Source: a bacterium OM1 bin76 (GTDB lineage Bacteria; Actinomycetota; Acidimicrobiia; Spongiisociales; ZC4RG35). Taken from it: a DNA stretch of 64,000 nucleotides. This document shows positions 51,395 to 60,086 of the stretch, in pieces. The notes under the pieces are model-generated. The model saw only the letters and a program-made list of their open reading frames with translations. It was not told where the DNA came from and did no database searches. Position numbers and translations under genes: made by a program. The number at the start of each line of letters is the position of its first letter. Position 1 is the first letter of the stretch. Where the stretch lies: contig MPNA01000014.1 of NCBI GenBank assembly GCA_002238785.1, positions 1-64,000 on the forward strand, in the 5' to 3' direction.

Positions 51395-52408
51395 GTGGGC
51401 GTCCTGCGCGCCGCAGTGGTGGGTACCGGGGCGATCGGTTCCCTCCACGCCCGGATCTATGCCGAGCATCCGCTGGCGGAGTTGGTAGGCATCGTGGACG
51501 CCAACGCCGAGACGGCCGCCTCGGTGGCTGAACCGCTGGGTGTTCCCTGGTTCACAGAGGTGTCCGATCTGTTGTCCGCCTGTGAATTCGAGGCGGCTTC
51601 GGTGTCTGTTCCCGAGCACTATCGGCACGACACCGCTATGCCGCTGGCCAGGGCCGGCAAACACCTACTGCTGGAGAAACCGTTGGCGCCGAGCCTGGCC
51701 GAAGCGGATCGGCTGATAGCCGACCTGCGGGAGACGGGTGTTCTGACCATGGTGAACTTCATCCTCCGGTTCGATCCCCGCTATTCGGAGGCCAAGGCAG
51801 CCGCGGCATCCGGGCAGTTGGGGGAGATCCACACCATCTTCACCCGACGGCGTGGGTCCTATCTGGGCGCCGACATCTATGGGGTATGGACCGACCTGTT
51901 GATCTCCACCGGTATCCACGATCTCGACGCCATGGCATGGGTCACGGATGCACCGGTGACCCGGGTATATGCCGAGACCATCTCCCGGCGCCTAGCCCCC
52001 TACGGGCACGATGACTCTGCCATGGTGATGGTGCGTTTCGACAATGGGACTATCGGAGTGCTCGAAACCAGTTGGGTGATGCCCACTGCAATCCCCCCCG
52101 GCCTGGATGCTTCCTTTCAAGCGGTGGGCACCAAAGGCTCGGTCTTCATCGACGGGTCCAATCATGGCCTGTCGGTGGTGGGCGAAGATCGCTATTCGGA
52201 GCCCGATCTCACCCACTGGCCGATCGTGCTGGGCAAGGTGGGAGGAGACCTTGCCGCTTCTCTTGATCACTTCATACGCTCGGTGAGTGCGGGCGCGGCG
52301 CCCGGGGTGACCCTTGAGATCGCCCGTCACGCCCAAGCGATGGTGGATGCCGCCAAACGCTCCGCGGCCTGCCACGCTCCGGTCGAGTTGACCCCTCCGC
52401 CGGGCTGA
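51395..52408 (+). CDS. Gfo/Idh/MocA-family oxidoreductase
   Basis: A 337-residue dehydrogenase. The GTG start leads into LRAAVVGTGAIGSLHARIYA, a Rossmann motif; LLEKPLAPSLAEAD supplies the EKP motif; TGIHDLDAMAWVTDAPV lies in the substrate domain. It should oxidise or reduce a sugar or cyclitol with NAD(P). It lies 1 base after the MBL gene. It differs clearly from the paralogue at 22465-23646. The 290 bases downstream (52409-52698) contain no gene I recognise. Confidence 0.85.
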   Translation: MGVLRAAVVGTGAIGSLHARIYAEHPLAELVGIVDANAETAASVAEPLGVPWFTEVSDLLSACEFEAASVSVPEHYRHDTAMPLARAGKHLLLEKPLAPSLAEADRLIADLRETGVLTMVNFILRFDPRYSEAKAAAASGQLGEIHTIFTRRRGSYLGADIYGVWTDLLISTGIHDLDAMAWVTDAPVTRVYAETISRRLAPYGHDDSAMVMVRFDNGTIGVLETSWVMPTAIPPGLDASFQAVGTKGSVFIDGSNHGLSVVGEDRYSEPDLTHWPIVLGKVGGDLAASLDHFIRSVSAGAAPGVTLEIARHAQAMVDAAKRSAACHAPVELTPPPG

Positions 52409-52698
52409 CGGATCAACCCGGACGTCAGGTTTGGGACGCCACCTTGTGCACAAGACTCGGCCGGGTAAGGGGCATCGGCGCCGGGGCGAGAACAGCAACA
52501 GCCGCGGCGGTGGTGTGGACTTTGAATACAGATCTCGTCGACGTTCTTTCAGACCGTGGTTGGAAGCTCGGTTGATTTAGGGCCAATGATCGGAGACACG
52601 TCCTGCACCTCAGAGGTCTTTTCGAATGGAGGTTGGGAGGAGCAACTTGTGCAGCACGGATCATCAGGACCGAAGGATCTCGCATCCCCGAGGATGCC

Positions 52699-54168
52699 AT
52701 GAGTGAGGCAAAGCCGAGGATTGGCATCGCCTCCGTCTTCCAAGAGACGAATACGTTCAGTCCAAAGCCGACTGGATGGGAGGATTTCAAGGTTCTGGAG
52801 GGACGGGAGGCAATGGATGCCTTGAGCAGCACCTACTCCGAGTTTTCCGGGGCGGCGGCCGAACTGGTGCGACTGGGAGCGGAACCGGTCCCGTTGTTGT
52901 CGGCCTGGTCTCTTCCCTCGGGGCCCGTCACGGAGGGGACATTCGACCGGCTGTCCGAGTTGCTCGACTCCAGCATCAAGCAGGCCGGCGGGCTTGACGG
53001 GCTGGTCCTGTCCTTGCACGGGGCGATGGTTTCGGAGAATCACTTCGACGCCGACTCGGTGCTGATCGAGACCGCTTGTCTCCGGGTGGGACAAACACCG
53101 GTAGGGGTATGCCTGGACCTGCATGCCAACCTGACCGCCCGGAAGGTGGAGTTGGCGGATGTGATGGTGACATACCACACCGAGCCGCACGTCGACATGG
53201 GTTCGACGGGGGAGCGAATCGCCCGTCTGGTTGCCGCCACCGTTCGGGACGAGATCTCTCCCGCCATGGCATTGGCAAAGCGGCCATTGCTGATCCCTGC
53301 CGAAGGTATGCGAACCGACGTGGGACCCATGTCAGAAGTCCGCCGAATCGCCGACCAACAGACCCAGGGTCCGGTACTGGACATCTCCATCTCCCCTGTA
53401 CAGCCTTGGCTGGATGTTCCGGAACTCGGCCTGGGAGTACTGGTGGTGACCGACGATGACCGCCGCGGCGCTGACCGGTTGGCTGAGCAAATCGCAGATG
53501 AGGTCTGGCGAAGACGGGCGGAGATGACTACCCCTCGACTCATGGCTCCACCGGCAGCATTTGCGACTGCGCGCCGATCCGGGACTCGACCGTTCGTCAT
53601 GGCTCACACCGCCGACTGTCCCACCGCTGGAGCCACAGGAGACGATCCGATAATGGTGAGCGAAGCAGCGGCACACGGTCCCGACCTGGTGGTGATGCAC
53701 ACGGTGCTCGACCCCGAAGCCGCCCGCCGCTGCCTCCGTTCGGTGGGAACCCGCATTCGGATCCAGGTAGGAGCAACTCTCAATCCCCGTGCCCAACCGG
53801 TCACCGTAGATGGTGTGGTTACCGATGCCGGGGCGGGGCGTTATCGGATGGCGGGCCGGTCCCATACGGGAAGGGAGGTCTCCATGGGTGAATGGGGCGT
53901 CATCACTTCTGGTCGTCACCATCTGCTGGTCACTTCCCTTCCCGCCATCACCGCCGATCCGGCAACTTGGCTTCACGCCGGCCTGGATCCTGATCGGGCG
54001 GACATTGTGGTGGTACGGTCCTGCAGTGACTACCGGGCCAACTTTCCCTCCGCCGCCCCCGAAGCGATAAACCTCGACCTGCCCGGCGCCAGCACCCCCA
54101 AACTGGAGAGTCTCCACTTCGAGCACGCTCCCCGCCCTCTCTATCCTCTCGATCCGGTCTTGACCTGA
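52699..54168 (+). CDS. M81-family (MlrC-like) metallopeptidase, copy 1
   Basis: A 489-residue protein of the M81/MlrC family. The start PRIGIASVFQETNTFSPKPT, the region LSLHGAMVSENHFDADS, and the metal-ligand stretch VCLDLHANLTARKVEL with YHTEPHVDMGSTGER are all family hallmarks. MlrC hydrolyses linear microcystin products in some bacteria; in others it acts on unknown peptides or amides. ATG 52699 gives a standard N-terminus. Copy 2 follows after a 208-bp gap, with about 70% identity by eye, so this is a tandem duplication. Confidence 0.86.
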   Translation: MSEAKPRIGIASVFQETNTFSPKPTGWEDFKVLEGREAMDALSSTYSEFSGAAAELVRLGAEPVPLLSAWSLPSGPVTEGTFDRLSELLDSSIKQAGGLDGLVLSLHGAMVSENHFDADSVLIETACLRVGQTPVGVCLDLHANLTARKVELADVMVTYHTEPHVDMGSTGERIARLVAATVRDEISPAMALAKRPLLIPAEGMRTDVGPMSEVRRIADQQTQGPVLDISISPVQPWLDVPELGLGVLVVTDDDRRGADRLAEQIADEVWRRRAEMTTPRLMAPPAAFATARRSGTRPFVMAHTADCPTAGATGDDPIMVSEAAAHGPDLVVMHTVLDPEAARRCLRSVGTRIRIQVGATLNPRAQPVTVDGVVTDAGAGRYRMAGRSHTGREVSMGEWGVITSGRHHLLVTSLPAITADPATWLHAGLDPDRADIVVVRSCSDYRANFPSAAPEAINLDLPGASTPKLESLHFEHAPRPLYPLDPVLT

Positions 54169-54376
54169 AAACGCAGGAGATGTCTTGCTGTTAGCCGACA
54201 TCAAGACCTTATAGGCAGCCCCAGGTTCGAATCTGGGCTTGCAGTTCGGTTAACTTAGAGGTCATGATCCCGATTCGAATCGGTAACTCAACGTCGTCCA
54301 CATCCCACCGCAGCGGCGAGCGAGGTGTATGGCACCGGTACAAGGGTTCGTTCCAACTCGGGGTGTCTAAGACCTG
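54169..54376. other. Gap between tandem M81 genes with two TTCGAAT hairpins
   Basis: The 208 bases contain several structured pieces. GCAGCCCCAG pairs with CTGGGCTTGC around a GTTCGAAT loop (54215-54242). CCGATTCGAATCGG is a perfect 14-bp palindrome (54270-54283). GTCTTG and CAAGAC (54182-54207) form an outer repeat. The shared TTCGAAT resembles a tRNA T-loop but no cloverleaf can be built. Function unknown. Confidence 0.4.
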
Positions 54377-55846
54377 ATGGTCGGGGCTGTTCCGAGGATT
54401 GGGGTCGCCTCCCTGGTTCAGGAGACCAATACATTCAGCCCGAAGCCCACCGAGTGGGAGGACTTCACCGTTTTGGTGGGTGCGGAGGCAGAAGTCGCCT
54501 TGGAGGGAACAAACACTGAATTCGCGGGAGCCGTCTCCGAATTGCGGCAGCAGGGAGCAGATTATGTGCCGCTGGTGGCTGCCTGGGCCCTTCCTTCAGG
54601 TCGGGTTACGGACACGACGTTCGGCCAGTTGTCCGAGTTGCTCGATGCCAGTATCGAGCAGGCCGGAGAGCTTGACGGACTGGTGTTGTCGTTGCACGGG
54701 GCCATGGTGTCGGAAAGCCACTTTGACGCCGATTCAGCCCTCATTGAGATTGCCCGCAGGCGGATGGGCGGGGCGCCCGTGGGGGTGTGCTTGGACCTGC
54801 ATGCCAATCTCACCGCAAGGATGGTGGAGTTGGCGGACGTGATAGTGGGATATCACACTGAGCCGCACATCGACATGGGTCCGACGGGGGAGCGGATCGC
54901 CCGTCTGTTGGCCGCCACGGTGCGAAGCGAGATCACCCCTACCATGGCTTTGGCCAAGAGGTCACTGCTCATCCCCGCCGAGGGCATGCGCACCGACTTG
55001 GGCCCGATGTCGGAAGTCAGGAAGATGGCCGATGGCTTGATCAGAGACCGGGTCTTGGACGTGTCGGTGTTTCCGGTCCAACCCTGGTTGGACGTACCGG
55101 AACTCGGCCTGGGGGTGCTGGTGGCCACTGACGACGATGCCGACGGTGCTTTCTTGATTGCCGAGCAGTTGGCGTACGAGGTTTGGCGGCGGCGGGGAAG
55201 GATGGTCACGCCCCGGATCCTCCCCACTTCCGTTGCTTTCGCGACCGCCCGGCTGTCTTCGACCCGGCCGTTTGTGATGGCCCACACTGCTGACTGCCCA
55301 ACCGCGGGAGCTTCCGGAGATGATCCGATCCTGGTGACTGAAGCTGCTCGACACGGCGCCGACCTGCGGGTGATGCACTCGGTGTTGGACGCCGACGCCG
55401 CCCGGAAGTGCCGTCACGCGGTGGGATCCAGAACGAGCGTGAGTGTGGGAGGAGCCATAAACCCCGATGCCCAGCCGGTGACGGTGGAGGGGTTAGTCAC
55501 CAATGCGGGTGCAGGGAGCTATCGACTGACAGGCTGTTCCTTTACGGGCATGGAAGTGTCCATGGGGGAGTGGGCAGTCCTGACCACCGGGCGGCACCAC
55601 CTTCTCATCTCTTCTCGACCCGCCATCACTGCCGACCCAGCCACCTGGCGCCATGCCGGCTTGGATCCGAACCGGGCGGATGTATTGGTAGTGCGATCCT
55701 GTAGCGACTATCGGGCCAACTTCCCGTCGGCGGCCCCCGAAGCCATCACGCTCGACTTGCCTGGCGCCAGCCCACCACGCCTGGAGTACCTGCGCTTCCA
55801 GAACGCCCCCCGGCCCCTTTATCCTCTCGATCCAACCTTGCTCTGA
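54377..55846 (+). CDS. M81-family (MlrC-like) metallopeptidase, copy 2
   Basis: A 489-residue paralogue of the preceding protein. It keeps PRIGVASLVQETNTFSPKPT, LSLHGAMVSESHFDADS, VCLDLHANLTARMVEL and YHTEPHIDMGPTGER, so the presumed zinc ligands are conserved in both copies. Differences cluster in surface regions and at the C-terminus, suggesting different substrates rather than decay. The same length of 489 residues supports a clean duplication. The ATG has no obvious ribosome site; a short TCTAAG stretch lies just ahead. Confidence 0.86.
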   Translation: MVGAVPRIGVASLVQETNTFSPKPTEWEDFTVLVGAEAEVALEGTNTEFAGAVSELRQQGADYVPLVAAWALPSGRVTDTTFGQLSELLDASIEQAGELDGLVLSLHGAMVSESHFDADSALIEIARRRMGGAPVGVCLDLHANLTARMVELADVIVGYHTEPHIDMGPTGERIARLLAATVRSEITPTMALAKRSLLIPAEGMRTDLGPMSEVRKMADGLIRDRVLDVSVFPVQPWLDVPELGLGVLVATDDDADGAFLIAEQLAYEVWRRRGRMVTPRILPTSVAFATARLSSTRPFVMAHTADCPTAGASGDDPILVTEAARHGADLRVMHSVLDADAARKCRHAVGSRTSVSVGGAINPDAQPVTVEGLVTNAGAGSYRLTGCSFTGMEVSMGEWAVLTTGRHHLLISSRPAITADPATWRHAGLDPNRADVLVVRSCSDYRANFPSAAPEAITLDLPGASPPRLEYLRFQNAPRPLYPLDPTLL

Positions 55847-56003
55847 CCCCTGCCGCCGCCAGGAAGGGATTAGTCGAACCCGATTCCGGTTGGTGGCGAG
55901 GATTGTCGCGTTTTTCGACGAATCGGTAGGCTATGGCATTCATGTCGCGGGCGGTTCGCCAGATGTGCCGATGGGCGAGTGCCCTTCTGAGACGGGGGAC
56001 GAG

Positions 56004-57125
56004 GTGAGCTTCGAAATAGCCCTTGGTTCTCGCATCGCAAAGTCTCCATTCTTCGACTGCACGGTTGAGGCGGGGGCGAGGCGCTTCTCGGTGTACAACC
56101 ACATGCTCTTGCCGGTGTCCTACGGAGACGAAGTCGCGGAGTACTGGCGGTTGATCGACGGAGTGGTGATGTGGGATGTGGCCTGCCAAGTGCAGGTGGC
56201 ATTGTCGGGCCCTGATGCAGGCAGGCTGGCCCAGGCAGTGGTGTGCCGGGACCTGTCCAAGGTGGATATTGGTCAAGCCAAGTACGCCCCGATGGTCGAT
56301 CACACCGGTCGGCTCATTAACGATCCGCTGGTATTGAGAGTGGCGGCTGACTGCTGGTGGCTCTCCCTCGCAGACAGCGACATGGTGTACTGGTGCCGGG
56401 CGGTGGGGGCCGAACGGGGGCTGGATGTGACGGTAACCATTCCCGAGGTGTACCCGTTGGCCGTTCAGGGTCCGCTGGCGGAAAAGGTGATGGCTGACCT
56501 ATTGGGTGACTGGGTGCGTGATCTTGGATTCTTCCGATACCGGGCAACCACAGTGGAAGGAATCCCGGTGTGGGTGGGCCGGGCCGGATGGTCCAAGCAA
56601 GGGGGCTTCGAGTTGTACTTGCTTGATCGCCACCGGGGTTCTGACCTCTGGCGACAGGTGGCCGCGGCCGGAGAACCGCATGGCATCATCCCGGGTGCGC
56701 CTAACAACGCTGAACGAATAGAGGGTTTTCTCTTGTCCTACCGAGGCGACACTCCTGACGATGTCGACCCTTTCGAGGCGAGACTGGAAAGATTCGTGGA
56801 TCTGGACTCAGGGATTGACTTCATTGGCAGGGATGCCCTGATACGCAAGCGATCTGAAGGGCTGAGGAGGCAGTTGGTGGGTTTGTGGATCGAAGGAGAC
56901 CCGGTTGGTGGATTGGAGCACCCTTGGCCGATGACGCTGAACTCCCTAGCGGTGGGAACGGTCCGGGCGGCGGCCTATTCCCCCCGGTTGGAACGCAACA
57001 TCGGATTGGCCCTGGTAGATGTTCCCCACAACCGACCCGGCACGGTGCTGACGGCCCACCATCCGGCCGGCCCCCTGGATGTTGAGGTGACCGATCTGCC
57101 ATTCTGGGCTTCCCCACGCCTCTAG
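56004..57125 (+). CDS. DmdA-like aminomethyltransferase-fold protein (GcvT family)
   Basis: A 373-residue GcvT-fold protein. Motifs that recall dimethylsulfoniopropionate demethylase (DmdA) are SRIAKSPFFDCTVEAGARRF, VYNHMLLPVSYGDEVAEYWR, VMWDVACQVQVALSGPDA, WWLSLADSDMVYWCRAVG and RAGWSKQGGFELYLLD. The length matches DmdA. If correct, it transfers a methyl group from DMSP to tetrahydrofolate. A related demethylase or GcvT-type enzyme remains possible. GTG 56004 gives the usual family N-terminus; the frame extends upstream but without homology. Confidence 0.65.
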   Translation: MSFEIALGSRIAKSPFFDCTVEAGARRFSVYNHMLLPVSYGDEVAEYWRLIDGVVMWDVACQVQVALSGPDAGRLAQAVVCRDLSKVDIGQAKYAPMVDHTGRLINDPLVLRVAADCWWLSLADSDMVYWCRAVGAERGLDVTVTIPEVYPLAVQGPLAEKVMADLLGDWVRDLGFFRYRATTVEGIPVWVGRAGWSKQGGFELYLLDRHRGSDLWRQVAAAGEPHGIIPGAPNNAERIEGFLLSYRGDTPDDVDPFEARLERFVDLDSGIDFIGRDALIRKRSEGLRRQLVGLWIEGDPVGGLEHPWPMTLNSLAVGTVRAAAYSPRLERNIGLALVDVPHNRPGTVLTAHHPAGPLDVEVTDLPFWASPRL

Positions 57126-57175
57126 AAGCCGACTTCAAGGGGTCTTTGTCCGTTGGCCCGCTTGCCGCCAACAGC

Positions 57176-57181
57176 TAATGT
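57176..57181 (+). promoter_or_regulatory. -10 box for the M20 peptidase (leaderless)
   Basis: TAATGT lies 7 bases before the GTG at 57189. No Shine-Dalgarno sequence is present. Confidence 0.45.
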
Positions 57182-57188
57182 CTGGGTC

Positions 57189-58439
57189 GTGACCGACCTG
57201 ACTGCTCCAGAAATCAGAGTGCTCTCCTTCTTGGAGGACACCGCCGAGGAACAGTTGGCGTTTGCCCGGGAACTGATCGCCACTCCCAGTCCGAATCCAC
57301 CCGGCGGTGAGCAAAAGGTGGCAGCCGTGGTGACCGCACGACTGGAACGGCTGGGTGTCAATGACATATCCGAGTTGGCCAAAGAAGCCGGACGCCCCAA
57401 CCTGATAGTGAGGATTCCAGGCGAGGCCGATGGTCCCACCCTGGTCCTGTCCGGACACATCGACACCAAGCCGGCAGGGGACATGGCTCGATGGGAGACA
57501 GATCCATGGGACCCGGTGATCCGGGACGGCAATCTCTACGGTCTCGGTTCGGGGGACATGAAGGTGGCGGTGGCCGCCATGGTGTATGCGGGGGCTGCGC
57601 TCTCTCGTGTATCAGGGTGGTCGGGAGAACTCCAGTTGGTGTTCACTGCCGATGAGGAGGCCGGTTCGAACCTGGGATCCAAGTGGATGGCCGAACAGGG
57701 TTACCTGGAGGCAGACGCGGCCATCATCGGCGAGCCCTGCGGGGTGGTTTCGGAATGGGAGAACATCGGAGTGGTCTCTCGGGGCGCCGCCCTGGTCAAG
57801 ATTGAAGTCGTCGGTACCCAGATGCATTCCAGTGTCTCCGACAGGTTCAACCCGGTGAACGCAACGGTGGAGATGGCGTGGCTCATCCAGCGAATGCACG
57901 CCCAGATGAAAGGCTATTTGACTTACGAGCCGCACCGTCTGGGGGGTCCCGGTCCCACCGTGAATGTGGGTGTTATGTCCGAATCAGGGGTCTTCTACGG
58001 GGTTTATCCAGGTAACGGGTGGTTTGCCTGCGACATACGGCTAATTCCGGGGATGACCGTCGAAAGTGTCACAGCCGACATCCAACGTTTCCTGGATGAT
58101 GCGATGGCGGCTAATTCCCGGCTCCAGGCAAAGTTGACAATCGAGGGAGGTGTTCCCGCCACAGAGATTCCCTTCGATCATCCGGTGGTGACTGCAATCC
58201 GGCATGCCACTTCTCATGTGCTGGAAAAGGAACTTGAACCTGCCATCTTTCCCGGCGCCACCGACGCCTACAGCTTCCAGGCCACGGCAGGAATCCCTTC
58301 GATTGCAGCCTTCGGCCCTGGCTACCTTCCCCGGGCGCATGCGCCCAACGAGCACCTGGCGGTCACCGGAGTGTACGAGGCTTCTCGAATCTACGCACTG
58401 GCGGCCCTGCGTTACTTCGATTCCGAGAAGACCGGCTAG
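57189..58439 (+). CDS. M20-family peptidase/deacylase (ArgE/DapE/ACY1-like)
   Basis: A 416-residue M20 enzyme. Metal ligands and catalytic residues are in LVLSGHIDTKPAGD, LYGLGSGDMKVAVA and FTADEEAGSNLGS, with the late His in PRAHAPNEHL. It differs clearly from the biosynthetic DapE at 9534. It should cleave an acyl or peptide bond of a small N-acylated substrate. The GTG 57189 lies 7 bases after a TAATGT box; an upstream ATG at 57153 adds a non-homologous leader. It ends 38 bases before the rnpB 3' end. Confidence 0.85.
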   Translation: MTDLTAPEIRVLSFLEDTAEEQLAFARELIATPSPNPPGGEQKVAAVVTARLERLGVNDISELAKEAGRPNLIVRIPGEADGPTLVLSGHIDTKPAGDMARWETDPWDPVIRDGNLYGLGSGDMKVAVAAMVYAGAALSRVSGWSGELQLVFTADEEAGSNLGSKWMAEQGYLEADAAIIGEPCGVVSEWENIGVVSRGAALVKIEVVGTQMHSSVSDRFNPVNATVEMAWLIQRMHAQMKGYLTYEPHRLGGPGPTVNVGVMSESGVFYGVYPGNGWFACDIRLIPGMTVESVTADIQRFLDDAMAANSRLQAKLTIEGGVPATEIPFDHPVVTAIRHATSHVLEKELEPAIFPGATDAYSFQATAGIPSIAAFGPGYLPRAHAPNEHLAVTGVYEASRIYALAALRYFDSEKTG

Positions 58440-58477
58440 ATCCGATTTCAGGTTTGCCGCCACCCGCCGATTGGAGG

Positions 58478-58860
58478 AGAGCGAGTCCGCCTGTAAGCCG
58501 GATTCTGTGGGGGCCATTCCCCGGCCCCCGGTGACCATCCATCTGCGATCGCCGTCTCCGGCGACCTCCTGCGGCTCACCCGGGACGATTCAACGGGCCG
58601 TTTCGCCCCTGCTTAGCCTTGCTCCGGGTGGGGTTTGCCGAGCCGCGCCGGTCGCCCGGAGCGCTGGTGGTCTCTTACACCACCGTTTCACCCTTGCCTG
58701 TGCTCTCCACATGAGAGCCATCGGCGGTCTGTTCTCTGCGGCACTTTCCATCGGGTCACCCCGCCTGGGCGTTACCCAGCACCCTGCCCTGTGGAGTCCG
58801 GACTTTCCTCAGGCGTAGGTGATAATTCCGACGCCCGCGGTCACCCGGCGAACTCGCTCT
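58478..58860 (-). ncRNA. rnpB: RNase P RNA
   Basis: On the minus strand the 5' part contains the invariant GAGGAAAGTCCGG (the P4 core), and the 3' part ends in ACAGAATCCGGCTTACAGG, the conserved partner that completes P4. The termini pair as P1: AGAGCGAGTTCGCC at the 5' end with GGCGGACTCGCTCT at the 3' end. Length is about 383 bases, normal for a bacterial type A RNA. It is the catalytic RNA that matures tRNA 5' ends. Translated frames crossing this locus on either strand are spurious. Confidence 0.95.
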
Positions 58861-58954
58861 TGCTCGTATGTTATGTCAGACACGCGGTGCTCTCACATGG
58901 GTTTGGCAGACGCTTTCGGAAACCGTGAAGAACGCCACCGCATTGAGAACCCTT

Positions 58955-59350
58955 TCAGCGGCGTGCCGCCCACCATCCGGTCAGCCCACCGAAGGCGACT
59001 CCCAGAAAGGCTGCCAGCAGCACCTGCGCAATGGTTACGTTGGCGCCTCCACTGGCGGCCAGCAATACCAGGACCGCCACCAGGACCAACCCTGTGACAG
59101 AGCCGTGGAAGCGGGGTTGGACGGTTACCGACCGTCCCGCCACCCATCCGCCGACCGACACTCCCACCACAAGCCCTGCCACGGCTCCGCCTCCCCGGGT
59201 GTCCGCACTGCCGAAACCGGGGAACAGTTCCCAGCCCAGGGCTCCCAGCCACCACTCGATCAAGGTGACAAAAGCAACTGCCAACAGCCCAACCGCGGTG
59301 CCCATGACCAGGGCCCGCAACCGGATTCGGGGAATTCTCACACTTGTCAC
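58955..59350 (-). CDS. Small integral membrane protein, unknown function
   Basis: A 131-residue protein with about four hydrophobic helices (VMGTAVGLLAVAFVTLIEW, GGGAVAGLVVGVSVGGWVAG, GLVLVAVLVLLAASGG, VLLAAFLGVAFGGLTGWWA). The spacing and Gly-rich helices resemble the TIGR04086-type membrane proteins of Gram-positive bacteria, but I am not sure. No neighbour suggests a function. It lies divergent from the aquaporin gene. Confidence 0.6.
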   Translation of the reverse strand: MTSVRIPRIRLRALVMGTAVGLLAVAFVTLIEWWLGALGWELFPGFGSADTRGGGAVAGLVVGVSVGGWVAGRSVTVQPRFHGSVTGLVLVAVLVLLAASGGANVTIAQVLLAAFLGVAFGGLTGWWAARR

Positions 59351-59437
59351 CTTTCCGTTCAGCGATGACCCTGATCCTGTAAGCCGAGAAGGGTAGAGTT
59401 TCGGATGTTGATCCCATAGCCCATGAGGAAGGTGATT

Positions 59438-60070
59438 ATGAAGCAGTCTTACATAGCCGAGTTGATGGGAACCTTCATTTTGGTGGCAATAGGGTCCATG
59501 GCTGCCTTCACGTCAGGGGGGAACCTGGTGATCGTGGCGCTCGGCTTCGGGTTCGCTCTTCTGATCGCCCTCTATTCGGTTGGTCACATTTCCGGAGGGC
59601 ACTTCAATCCCGCAGTGAGCCTGGCGATGCGGCTTGGAGGGTCGCTCAGCACCTCTGACATGATCGGCTACTGGATCGCCCAGGTGATTGGTGCGGTGCT
59701 GGCATCCTTGGCGGTGCTGGCCATGGCGGGATCCGATGCCGTGGCCAACACCATGAATACCTACGCCGCCACCGGCCCGGCATTCGGCGCCGAGGTCATC
59801 CTCACAGGGGCCTTTGTCCTGGTGATCATGGTGGTGGCAGGCCAGGGCCTCGGGCATGCCCGGATTGTGATCTCCCTGGCCTTGATCGCGGTTCATGTGG
59901 CAGGTGTGCCCATCTCCGGAGCTTCCGTCAATCCGGCTCGCTCGCTGGGACCGGCACTGGTGGCGGGTGATCTGGGCGGTATGTGGCTGTATATCGTGGC
60001 GCCCCTGGTTGGCGCTGTGGTGGCCTGGTTGGCCACCAAAGTGGCGCGCACTGATTCGGTCGACGCCTGA
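59438..60070 (+). CDS. MIP-family aquaporin/glycerol facilitator
   Basis: A 210-residue channel with six helices and the two NPA pore motifs, HFNPAVSLA in the first half and SVNPARSLG in the second. The Arg after the second NPA (selectivity filter) and the short length favour a water channel over a glycerol facilitator. ATG 59438 is chosen over ATG 59423 because AGGAAGGTG lies between them and serves as its ribosome site. It is followed at 17 bases by trpD. Confidence 0.9.
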   Translation: MKQSYIAELMGTFILVAIGSMAAFTSGGNLVIVALGFGFALLIALYSVGHISGGHFNPAVSLAMRLGGSLSTSDMIGYWIAQVIGAVLASLAVLAMAGSDAVANTMNTYAATGPAFGAEVILTGAFVLVIMVVAGQGLGHARIVISLALIAVHVAGVPISGASVNPARSLGPALVAGDLGGMWLYIVAPLVGAVVAWLATKVARTDSVDA

Positions 60071-60086
60071 GGGACTCGGCAGCCTC

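Noticed and set aside
54182-54290. tRNA gene between the M81 copies
   Set aside because: TTCGAAT resembles a T-loop, but no acceptor, D or anticodon arm can be assembled and the T-stem pairing is wrong.
58478-58860. Open frames across 58204-58930 on both strands
   Set aside because: The sequence is the RNase P RNA gene, with its P1 and P4 motifs; translated frames are accidental.
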